NCBI GenBank assembly: GCA_027451745.1
Contig: DAIDIP010000011.1
Coordinates: 1 to 64,000, forward strand
DNA from: Candidatus Melainabacteria bacterium
GTDB taxonomy: Bacteria > Cyanobacteriota > Vampirovibrionia > Obscuribacterales > Obscuribacteraceae
DNA: 64,000 bases
Direction: 5' to 3'
Part shown: one piece after another, positions 8,347 to 15,919 of the stretch
Numbering within the stretch: the first letter of the stretch is position 1
How the letters are laid out: each line of letters opens with the position of its first letter
Notes under the pieces: model-generated
What the model saw: the letters and a program-made list of their open reading frames with translations, nothing else
What the model was told of the DNA's origin: nothing
Databases searched by the model: none
Program-made: the position numbers and the translations under genes

Positions 8347-8862
8347 ATGCTGACCAAGTCTGACTCTATTTGGCGTTTCAACATTATTGATACTGGACTT
8401 ATGGTATTGGTGATGCTGTGTTTGTTAGGTTATTTCACTGCTCGCTCGGGACATGCTGGGGTGAATAATGTCATAGAGAGCAGTCACAATGTAGCCATAG
8501 ACGTTTATATTTCTGGCATGAAAACTTTGGATACCAATATTTTCAAAATTGGCGATAAAGCGGCAATTACGATTCGCAACCAACCAGTTGAACCGCCAAT
8601 GACTATAATTGGTGTAAAGTCAAATCCCAAAGAGGCTACATTCTTAAGCCTAGACGGCAAGAAAGCCATCGCATTACCAGATCCAGCCAATTCTGTTGCA
8701 CACGATTTTTATATTACTTTGGCGGACCAAGCTGAACAAACAAGAGATGGCTATGTTATTCGTGGCAATAAAATAAAAATTGGCAACCAGGTTGAGCTTG
8801 AGGGATTTAAGTATCGAATCCAAGGCATTGTGGTTGATATCAAATCATTATCTGCTCATTAA
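8347..8862 (+). CDS. DUF4330 family membrane-anchored protein
   Basis: The 171-residue protein has one transmembrane helix near residues 14-30 (the FNIIDTGLMVLVMLCLLGYF region) and a largely extracytoplasmic beta-rich domain ending VELEGFKYRIQGIVVDIK. The FN.ID start and overall layout match DUF4330, a family of unknown function that I associate mainly with cyanobacteria. I chose the ATG at 8347 because GAGG (8337-8340) lies six bases before it; an upstream in-frame GTG at 8296 has no such site. It sits between hldA and an O-antigen-ligase-like gene, so an envelope role is plausible. Confidence 0.7.
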   Translation: MLTKSDSIWRFNIIDTGLMVLVMLCLLGYFTARSGHAGVNNVIESSHNVAIDVYISGMKTLDTNIFKIGDKAAITIRNQPVEPPMTIIGVKSNPKEATFLSLDGKKAIALPDPANSVAHDFYITLADQAEQTRDGYVIRGNKIKIGNQVELEGFKYRIQGIVVDIKSLSAH

Positions 8863-8879
8863 GTTTTATCGTAATTTGT

Positions 8880-10331
8880 ATGTTTGATCCTACGGTGAAA
8901 TTTTCTCTTATTAACAAATTGGATAACAGGTGGGATTCAACCATCAAAGAATCCAAAATAGTTACAACTTTTGAAAAAGCGAAACAAGCAATAATAAGCA
9001 GACTCGAAAACATTTCCATTCTCCAATCCATTGGTCAATGTCTAAAGCTTATGAGCTTTTGTTTATCAATACTTCTTTTCATTTGTTTGCCACTGCCACA
9101 ATTTGTAAATGACAAACAAGGATTAGCAATAATTGTTATGGCAGCTGCTATTTGTTGGTTGTTTAGAAAATCACCTTTCAAAAAAGAGAATTACAAAGCC
9201 AATTTTATTGACGCGTTAGTATTACTGTTTCTTTGTTTCAATATTGTATCTACATGCTCGTCACATTATTTGGCAGCCAGCATCCATGGCTTACTTAAAC
9301 TAATTGTCTATGTCGTAGCTTATTTTCTTCTTTCCGAGCAATTAAAGGAAAGTAGCAAGTGGCAATTCGTTTTTGTGGCAATTTTATTGATTGGTGGCGC
9401 CTTAGTTTCAATCGACGGACTTTATCAATACAAAATCGGTGTAGCACCTCTTGCCACATGGGAAGATCCTAATATAGAAAATCAAGCTACGCGCATTTAT
9501 GCCACTTTTAATAATCCTAATTTACTAGCTGGGTTTTTATTGCCACTAATTATGTTTTCAGGATCTTTGCTTTTTGCAACTTGGAATAAAGGTAAATGGT
9601 TAGTGAGTGTACTTCCAGCAGTACTGACAGTATTACTTACAGTTGCACTAGTCCTTACTGGCAGTCGGGGTGGGTACATAGGGGCTTTTGTTGGCTATTT
9701 AGGCTTGTTTTTTATCGGCATTGCTAGATTATGGCAAGGAAAGAAAAAAAGACGATTTTTTATACCAGTTTTACTTCTGTTATTAAGCGTTGGTGCTGCT
9801 CTTGCTTTCCATTACATGCCTACATTTCAACAGCGTATTGTGTCTATTTTTGCAGGACGTGAACACAGTTCTAATTCGTTTCGTATGAACGTTTGGCTAT
9901 CGTCTTTGAAGATGCTCAAAGACAATTGGTTGATAGGTATTGGTGTAGGCAATCAAGCTTTTCGTTTAGCTTATGGTCTATATATGCGCAGCGGTTTTGA
10001 TGCTTTAGGAACTTATTGTGTGCCATTAGAAATAGCAGTCGAGACTGGAATATTTGGACTAATTGCTGCTATCTCTCTTGTAGGCGGACTATTTTATAGA
10101 GCCCATTTAGTTTTCTGGTCAAAAACTTTTTCATTTAAGCAGCCTTTGCAGCAATCAGAAAGCAGCGAGAATATCTTTATCTATAAGCAATGGCTTACTG
10201 CTGGAGCAGCTGTGGCATTAATAGCAATGTTATCCCACGGCTTAGTGGATACTGTTTTTTTTCGTCCGCAAGTTGAATTTATTTTCGTTTTGCTAGCAGC
10301 AACTATTGCTGCCAACAGTCAAACACAATAG
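8880..10331 (+). CDS. O-antigen ligase / IctB-type polytopic membrane protein
   Basis: A 483-residue membrane protein with about ten to twelve hydrophobic segments after a 50-residue cytoplasmic N-terminus. The family signatures are a long periplasmic loop near residues 320-370 (EHSSNSFRMNVWLSSLKMLKDNW, here split by the membrane border) followed by GIGVGNQAFR, and LTGSRGGYIGAFVGY near residue 265. WaaL-type ligases transfer glycan chains to lipid A core; cyanobacterial IctB belongs to the same family but has a disputed role in bicarbonate uptake. Neighbouring hldA favours a surface polysaccharide role. Confidence 0.85.
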   Translation: MFDPTVKFSLINKLDNRWDSTIKESKIVTTFEKAKQAIISRLENISILQSIGQCLKLMSFCLSILLFICLPLPQFVNDKQGLAIIVMAAAICWLFRKSPFKKENYKANFIDALVLLFLCFNIVSTCSSHYLAASIHGLLKLIVYVVAYFLLSEQLKESSKWQFVFVAILLIGGALVSIDGLYQYKIGVAPLATWEDPNIENQATRIYATFNNPNLLAGFLLPLIMFSGSLLFATWNKGKWLVSVLPAVLTVLLTVALVLTGSRGGYIGAFVGYLGLFFIGIARLWQGKKKRRFFIPVLLLLLSVGAALAFHYMPTFQQRIVSIFAGREHSSNSFRMNVWLSSLKMLKDNWLIGIGVGNQAFRLAYGLYMRSGFDALGTYCVPLEIAVETGIFGLIAAISLVGGLFYRAHLVFWSKTFSFKQPLQQSESSENIFIYKQWLTAGAAVALIAMLSHGLVDTVFFRPQVEFIFVLLAATIAANSQTQ

Positions 10332-10738
10332 AAGATATCGTAGATATATTTGTTTGATTTATATATGCCATTAATATTGCATATGCATAATGGTGTAAAT
10401 ATACATACACCGGTAAAGTTTAATCTGAATATGCTGATACTCAATAGGCTTATTGGGAATATCTTCGATGAGTGACAAAAATATTTAGGTAGTTTAATTA
10501 ATCTGCATTAATCTTTCTAAGTATTTAAATAAAAAATCGGTTTTCATTGATTGCGAATTATCCTCTACTGGCGTTGGGAGCATTTACAATTCTCCTGATT
10601 TTGCTGTATGCATAATTCACTTGACAATTAAAACAGATTAAGGAATACTAATTAAAACCAGTTAATCTTTATCGCTTTTATGTGTCATTCAGTTTATAGC
10701 CACCTTATATGTAACTTGTGGCAAATGGGAGAGCAATC
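10332..10738. other. 407-base AT-rich intergenic region with a palindrome
   Basis: No open frame of note. It holds a perfect six-pair palindrome GGTGTA (10392-10397)/TACACC (10406-10411) with an eight-base centre, an adjacent GCATATGC palindrome, a distant inverted pair GAAGATAT (near 10333) and ATATCTTC (near 10460), and the promoter at 10621-10649. The palindromes could be operator or structured-leader elements; no RNA family was recognised. Confidence 0.4.
10621..10649 (+). promoter_or_regulatory. Candidate promoter for the TadG-like gene
   Basis: A consensus -35 TTGACA (10621-10626) is followed after 17 bases by AATACT (10644-10649, four of six matches to TATAAT). Transcription would start near 10656 and give a leader of about 80 bases. 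Confidence 0.5.
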
Positions 10739-13198
10739 ATGGGTGTTTATCGAAGAAAAGGCGCTACCTTAGGACTGATGCCGGCAATCATTTTGCTAAT
10801 GATTGTAATTGGCATGGCCGTATTTTATTTTGCTCAATTTGTCGGTGGAAATAAAGAATTAGTCAATGCCACTGATGCTGGTGCTCTAGCTACTGCTAGC
10901 AATATTTTAGCAGTTGGTCTTACCTCTGATGAAGTAAAAAATCTTCCTCCTGAATTTCAGAATCTAGGAGTAGATAATACAGGCACACCAATTGGTATTG
11001 ATGCAAATACCGGCAGCCCTGATTTGACCAATGCCATTTTTAATGTATATGCTTTCAATCGCGCTGCCGGGCTAACCCTATTGGTAGCATTGAATGCTGC
11101 TGAGGATGGTAGTCCCAGTGCAATCTATAATGCCAATACTTTAATCACAGCCTTAAATAATTTCGGCACTAAACTCAATACCGATATGCAAAATAGTCCA
11201 TCCTTTGCCAATGCATTCGTTAATTTAGCAACAAATAATCGCGTAGAAATGCTAGGAAATTCAACTATATCTTTAGGGGATAATGATCAAGTGCAATTTG
11301 CTAACGTACCAAGTGATGGCAGCGGTAAAGCAAATGTCTATTTTAATAGTGCTATTTACCAAAATGATCCAACACTAAAAAATTGGATCCAACAAATGAC
11401 TTCTAGTTCAGGTGCCACTTCTCAAATCAATAGTCGATATAACGCCAGCGATCCTAATGCACAAGCCGGTCAACCATTTGTTTGTGGTTATAAAGCTTTA
11501 GATATGAGCACTATAACAGGAGTGCCTGGCTTCACACCATTGATCTATACCTGCGCTGTAAACCCTGGACAGTTACCGCATATGATTGATCAAAATCGTT
11601 TCAACAACTTAGGAGCGTCTGCTAATTGTTATGCTCCCAGCAACTCAACACTAGCTAAAGCAACAGCCACAGATAATCGGTCTAATTTATTATGCTCGGC
11701 TCTTGGATGCGCTATGTTGGGCTCTTCTGATAATCAATATCCGATAGCCATGTCTTATGGTTGGATCAGAATAAAAAATAATCCTGATGCCATAGAAGCT
11801 AATGTTTCACAAAGTCCAGCAGTTGTTCCTGTGCCATTGTGGATAAACGGTATTGCTAGTATTTTCAACAATGAATTGTGGATGGGTGCAGGCGGCTATG
11901 GTGGTATTAATTTAGCAAACAACAGTGTTTTTGATACAGAAGGCTATGATAATCCTAACGATCCATTTGATGTTGGTCCACCTGGATACAGCGGTGTTGG
12001 AGAGTTAAATGGCTGGGTTTGTTATAATAACTCAAATCCAACAGATCCAACCCTTAAAGATCAATATGGTCATGATAAAACACTTGACCCAAGTCGCTTA
12101 CAGAACTCTGGAAACTATATTCTAGGTTATCCTTCACCAACAGCAAATGTACGTATGTCAGGCAATTTTAATCAAACTGCCACAGTCAATGATATGCGTG
12201 GAGTAACGTCCGTAGTAGCTTACTGCAATTCTGATATGTATATCGCTGGTCAAACACCACAGCTTTGTCAGGATAATTTAACTACATGGACAAGCAATTA
12301 TCGGGCACCTACTACTGGTCCAAATGGTTTGTCGTCTGGTCCCTATGACAATGGAACACAGCCGGTTGGTGGCTTAACTAATATAGAATATTTAAAAGGA
12401 GAAGTAATAGGCGCGTATTGGGATGTGATTCAACAAGTTCATAGCGGTAATAATAATCCACCTGGCCTGACTTTTACCTTAAATGCACCTCAATTACCTT
12501 CTGGCTCAAAAGTCTACGATCGCTCAGATCAGATTGCTTATGCTGTCCCAGGAAGTACACATTCAGTATCTTTTGGTACGGTGGGTACACCTGCAGATTT
12601 GCTAAATCAGCTATACACATATAATGCTACTTGTGCAAATGTGGGCGATACGACCCAATGGAATGATCTCACTACACCGTTAGGCATGTTATTGCAACGC
12701 GCCAAACAAATTTTACCCACTGTGGCAGGATCAGATTTGACTGCCTTATTACAGACGTATCCAATAAACCTTAACCAATATCAGTACATATATTTACCGA
12801 TTGGCGGATCCAAATTGACCATTAGTCAAAGTCCTCCTGCATGGCTCAGTCCATATCCAGAGCATAGCAAACCTGGCGCTACTATTCCAGATGGCACTTC
12901 TGTTCTTACCTGTAAAGACGCAAGTTGGGATGATTCTGGAACTTATATCAAAGGCAAAACAGGTATTGTACCAATAAGTGTTTCAAATACCGTAGTTAAC
13001 TCAATTGCTGGAGGAGTAAACGGCATATACGGAGACGGTTATACCCATCAACAGCCATATGATTCTTTTGCAGGAAATCTCAATACATATGACTCAGTTA
13101 CCTGGACTTCTAATTCCGGACGAAACTTTTTCTTGGGTGAATTGTCTTTCGGTAATTATGTTAATGGCAGTTATGGTACTTACACACAGGCAAATTAG
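10739..13198 (+). CDS. Large TadE/TadG-like protein with N-terminal membrane helix
   Basis: An 819-residue protein. Residues 1-45 carry a basic start (MGVYRRKGATLG) and one hydrophobic helix followed by FVGGNKELVNATDAGALATA. This resembles the Tad domain of Flp-pilus TadE/TadG-like proteins, in which an N-terminal helix precedes a D-A-G/A-L-A-like stretch. The remaining 770 residues are Asn, Ser, Gly and Thr rich, with scattered Cys, and look extracellular. I chose ATG 10739 because GGAGAG (10728-10733) precedes it; the in-frame GTG 10718 lacks one. No other tad genes are nearby, so involvement in a pilus is unproven. Confidence 0.6.
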   Translation: MGVYRRKGATLGLMPAIILLMIVIGMAVFYFAQFVGGNKELVNATDAGALATASNILAVGLTSDEVKNLPPEFQNLGVDNTGTPIGIDANTGSPDLTNAIFNVYAFNRAAGLTLLVALNAAEDGSPSAIYNANTLITALNNFGTKLNTDMQNSPSFANAFVNLATNNRVEMLGNSTISLGDNDQVQFANVPSDGSGKANVYFNSAIYQNDPTLKNWIQQMTSSSGATSQINSRYNASDPNAQAGQPFVCGYKALDMSTITGVPGFTPLIYTCAVNPGQLPHMIDQNRFNNLGASANCYAPSNSTLAKATATDNRSNLLCSALGCAMLGSSDNQYPIAMSYGWIRIKNNPDAIEANVSQSPAVVPVPLWINGIASIFNNELWMGAGGYGGINLANNSVFDTEGYDNPNDPFDVGPPGYSGVGELNGWVCYNNSNPTDPTLKDQYGHDKTLDPSRLQNSGNYILGYPSPTANVRMSGNFNQTATVNDMRGVTSVVAYCNSDMYIAGQTPQLCQDNLTTWTSNYRAPTTGPNGLSSGPYDNGTQPVGGLTNIEYLKGEVIGAYWDVIQQVHSGNNNPPGLTFTLNAPQLPSGSKVYDRSDQIAYAVPGSTHSVSFGTVGTPADLLNQLYTYNATCANVGDTTQWNDLTTPLGMLLQRAKQILPTVAGSDLTALLQTYPINLNQYQYIYLPIGGSKLTISQSPPAWLSPYPEHSKPGATIPDGTSVLTCKDASWDDSGTYIKGKTGIVPISVSNTVVNSIAGGVNGIYGDGYTHQQPYDSFAGNLNTYDSVTWTSNSGRNFFLGELSFGNYVNGSYGTYTQAN

Positions 13199-13219
13199 TC
13201 GCTAGAGAGGCAGATCTCC

Positions 13220-13678
13220 ATGGAAGCTTATTCAAAGAAGAGAATCACAATCTTATTCTTATTGCTCTCAATGCTAACTTGTCCGGATCAATCTGTTTTG
13301 GCTGCCCCAGCACAGAATCAATTGCCAGCTGGTAAAACAGAAAAAAAATTACCGTCTATGGATAGTTTTCACAAAATTCAAAAACCAGAAAACTTTCCTG
13401 ATTTGCCAATTTTTGATGGACATACAACTTTTGCCGGCGGGTTTTATCAACCTGCAATTAACGGTATTAGTATTTGTCAAATGAGATACTATGCGCAAGA
13501 AGATGCTCAGGCAGTCATAGATTTTTATAAAAATGCTTTTAGTGGTAATGGTTGGAAGATACTAAATGCGGCCGGCACTCATTTAACTGCTCGTCACCAG
13601 GATGGGCACATGTGTGCAGTAACTGCAACCGGGTCAAGATTACCCAAAAAAAAAATCACAATTTACTTTGTGTTATAG
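13220..13678 (+). CDS. Secreted protein of unknown function
   Basis: A 152-residue protein with a signal peptide (hydrophobic residues 9-28, cleavage probably after SVLAAP). Residues 85-150 contain AVIDFYKNAFSGNGWKIL and a beta-rich end, resembling the core of the lipoprotein at 3257. A ten-A run (13646-13655) encodes the C-terminal PKKK; slippage there would change only the last ten residues. It lies 21 bases after the TadG-like gene and is probably cotranscribed. Function unknown. Confidence 0.65.
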   Translation: MEAYSKKRITILFLLLSMLTCPDQSVLAAPAQNQLPAGKTEKKLPSMDSFHKIQKPENFPDLPIFDGHTTFAGGFYQPAINGISICQMRYYAQEDAQAVIDFYKNAFSGNGWKILNAAGTHLTARHQDGHMCAVTATGSRLPKKKITIYFVL

Positions 13679-13728
13679 ACAACTAGATAAGCGACGCTAA
13701 ATTATAGCAAGGCTTGGACGGGTCAATT

Positions 13729-14631
13729 ATGAATAAGTCTATTATCTGCTTTATTTTTATAGCTATTCTCTCAACTCAGACAGTTGTTGCAGCATCAGCA
13801 AATGTTTTGATTAAACCAAGTAATGATCAAGATAATGAATCTATTGCAGTCATGCTTAATAGACCGGCCAACCTGAATTTTCTTAGCAAAACAGATATTT
13901 TGAACAAAAGAGAAAAGTACTTACAATTGTCGCCAAACTTGCTACAAGATGCATATCGTCCAGATCCTTCCGTTTTTGAACATATGGAAAATGGCAAAGT
14001 ATGGTGGGGTATGCAAGGTGCATTTATCTGGGGAGCGGGCAAACGCAGTATAGAAGGTCCTGCTGAAGAATCTCGCTTTATACTCAATCCACTTTTGCTG
14101 GTTGGTGCAAATCCACACACTGCTTTGATGTGGAAAACAAACAGTATTACCGACAATGATTTGGCTGATCCCAATTTTCCTCTATGTTGGCTACCTAGTT
14201 CTTTAACTTATTTTCCCGGACTGTCGTTAGCGCAAGTAACTTATCCTGTGTCTGAGTTCAATCAGCAAATTAAAATTAGGCAGGACAAGTTGCGCTTTAA
14301 CCCTACCTCTCTCAAAATAAATGGCTTTGGTCTAATCGCTTATAATGCTCGGGATTTTGGTTTTCAATACATGTATCTGGACATTAGCAAATCAATTAAT
14401 GTAATAAATGCGAACGGTTGCAAGGAGGCAATTGCTATAAAACAATTGATTCATTGCGGAAATAGCTGCAAATATCCTGGTGGATGTAATAATATGAGTC
14501 CGGCAATGCCAGCTATTGATCACTTTATCCTTACCAATTTGCCAGCCCGAGCTTGTGTTTATCTTTGGAAAAACAAACCTTCATCAATTGCCGATAAAGC
14601 AGACTTTACTTTTTATCTAGATTTTCGCTAA
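13729..14631 (+). CDS. Secreted protein of unknown function
   Basis: A 300-residue protein from ATG 13729; an in-frame TTG at 13714 would add five residues. Residues 4-24 form a signal peptide (IICFIFIAILSTQTVVAAS). The mature part is rich in aromatic residues (VWWGMQGAFIWGAGKR) and has four to six cysteines near the C-terminus (HCGNSCKYPGGC), which suggest disulfides outside the cytoplasm. It follows the 13220 gene and precedes DUF2203 in the same direction. I recognise no family. Confidence 0.6.
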   Translation: MNKSIICFIFIAILSTQTVVAASANVLIKPSNDQDNESIAVMLNRPANLNFLSKTDILNKREKYLQLSPNLLQDAYRPDPSVFEHMENGKVWWGMQGAFIWGAGKRSIEGPAEESRFILNPLLLVGANPHTALMWKTNSITDNDLADPNFPLCWLPSSLTYFPGLSLAQVTYPVSEFNQQIKIRQDKLRFNPTSLKINGFGLIAYNARDFGFQYMYLDISKSINVINANGCKEAIAIKQLIHCGNSCKYPGGCNNMSPAMPAIDHFILTNLPARACVYLWKNKPSSIADKADFTFYLDFR

Positions 14632-14635
14632 TAAA

Positions 14636-15139
14636 ATGCCAGCTCATAAAACATTCACTTTAGCTCAAGCAAATGCATTATTGCCAAAGCTAAAAGCTTT
14701 GCTTTTGGAAGCAAATAAAGAAATAACAAAAAATGCTGAAACTCTTGCAGATGCATATGCGGTACATGATCGGTGCGAAGAGGCCATGGGTAAGATAAAG
14801 CCAGTAAAAGTTATAAGCAATAACAATTCTGCCAATGAGCACGATCACATAAACAAATTAAGAGACTGCCGTTTAAATTTTCAAAGCAGCATCGAATCAC
14901 TATCACAGGCAAAACAGAACTATCTTGAAACATTGAATTATTGGTTGGAAGAAATCACACAAACTGGAGTGATTTTGAGAGATATAAAATCTGGCTTGCT
15001 TGATTTTCCTGCTCAGTCAGACGATTTTGAATATTATTTATGCTGGCAGGCTAATGAAGACCATATTCAATACTGGCACATGATTAATGATGGTTTTATG
15101 GGCAGAAGGCCGTTAGTTGTTTTAAGCGAATATCTATAA
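14636..15139 (+). CDS. DUF2203 family protein
   Basis: A 167-residue, mostly helical cytoplasmic protein. It begins with FTLAQANALLPKLKALL and ends with the family signature: GVILRDIKSGLLDFPAQ, YYLCWQANEDHIQYWH and GFMGRRPL, which correspond to G..LKD...GLVDFP, YLCW..GE..I..WH and GF.GR.P in DUF2203. The function of the family is unknown. The start ATG lies four bases after the preceding stop, suggesting cotranscription. Confidence 0.85.
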   Translation: MPAHKTFTLAQANALLPKLKALLLEANKEITKNAETLADAYAVHDRCEEAMGKIKPVKVISNNNSANEHDHINKLRDCRLNFQSSIESLSQAKQNYLETLNYWLEEITQTGVILRDIKSGLLDFPAQSDDFEYYLCWQANEDHIQYWHMINDGFMGRRPLVVLSEYL

Positions 15140-15342
15140 TTGATTCACTTATTTTAAGCGGCATCTTAGTCAGACAGCCTGGTGAAAATTTTAAATTGTA
15201 TAGACCCGACGACAGTATTACGACTTTAAAAAAAACAATGTCTGGAGATTATGAAATTACCAATGACAAAATAGGCTTGATTGGTACTGCTCGTACAGAT
15301 CAGTTAGGCATGCAATACGAATTCAAAACTAGCACTTTCTAG
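15139..15342 (+). pseudogene. Coding-like stretch without a normal start codon
   Basis: Directly after DUF2203, overlapping its stop codon, a frame runs 67 codons to TAG at 15340-15342. It has protein-like composition (GILVRQPGENFKLYRPDD, then TMSGDYEITNDKIGLIG). No ATG or GTG occurs at the head of the frame; the first possible starts are ATT 15139, TTG 15196 and ATG 15238, none with a ribosome binding site. It may be the remnant C-terminus of a lost gene, or a 3' frame once fused to its neighbour. No homologue recognised. Confidence 0.4.
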
Positions 15343-15358
15343 CAGCTGTTTAATACAA

Positions 15359-15481
15359 TTAGAATTCAGCAACTAGACCAAAACAAGCAATTAGAACTAT
15401 AAAAGCAAAATACAATATGAAAAACCAGAACCAGCGTTGGATAAGCTGAAACTCGCTAATTGTTTTCTTTTCTACGGCCAT
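15359..15481 (-). CDS. Small single-pass membrane protein (40 aa) at the end of the respiratory operon
   Basis: The frame starts ATG at 15481, 18 bases after the MvhD-like gene stop, with AGAGAG eight bases upstream. It encodes a polar start (MAVEKKTISEFQLIQR), then a strongly hydrophobic helix of about 21 residues (WFWFFILYFAFIVLIAC) and a short end (FGLVAEF), stop TAA at 15361-15359. Small single-helix subunits of this kind are common in cytochrome bc and oxidase complexes. Position and ribosome binding site support a real gene; there is no homology evidence. Confidence 0.6.
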   Translation of the reverse strand: MAVEKKTISEFQLIQRWFWFFILYFAFIVLIACFGLVAEF

Positions 15482-15499
15482 TTTATTTATCTCTCTATG

Positions 15500-15919
15500 C
15501 TATGAAGCGGCTTTGGCTGTGCTTTCTTCTTGATCTAATTTGGCCATTTGGGTGACAAATTCTTTTGCTTCAGAAAGAAATCTCTGTTTTTGCATTCTAG
15601 ACAGCCATAATGCCATAACACGGCGTCTATCGACTGCCTTCTTAAGTCCAGGCGGACGTTCGCCTAACAAGCGATCTCTTATCATTTTATTGCCTTCGCG
15701 ATAATAACAATCACCAATTTGGCAACCGCAAACTATAACACCGCCTGCGCCAGCCTTAAGAGCTGCTTCAATCATTAAGGGTTGAATCATGCCACTACAA
15801 GGGAATTTAACAACATGCACATCAGGCATGCCAACTATGCTTTCATTTTTATCAAGTAATGAATTTAAGTCGGCAGCTCTTTCACATACAAGAGTGATAA
15901 CTGTTTTTTTGTCAGCCAT
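15500..15919 (-). CDS. MvhD/FlpD-like iron-sulfur electron-transfer protein
   Basis: The 139-residue protein matches the FlpD/MvhD domain (delta subunit of F420-non-reducing hydrogenase), which carries a [2Fe-2S] cluster and links heterodisulfide reductase to hydrogenase or dehydrogenase partners. Seen: VKFPCSGMIQPLMIEAA, GGVIVCGCQIGDCYYREGN, RRRVMALWLS. Cysteines are at 12, 41, 64, 66 and 71; the usual N-terminal CxxC is reduced to a single Cys12. The start overlaps the stop of the cytochrome b-ferredoxin gene by one base (TAATG), so they are coupled. No hydrogenase or Hdr genes are in the window. Confidence 0.85.
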   Translation of the reverse strand: MADKKTVITLVCERAADLNSLLDKNESIVGMPDVHVVKFPCSGMIQPLMIEAALKAGAGGVIVCGCQIGDCYYREGNKMIRDRLLGERPPGLKKAVDRRRVMALWLSRMQKQRFLSEAKEFVTQMAKLDQEESTAKAAS

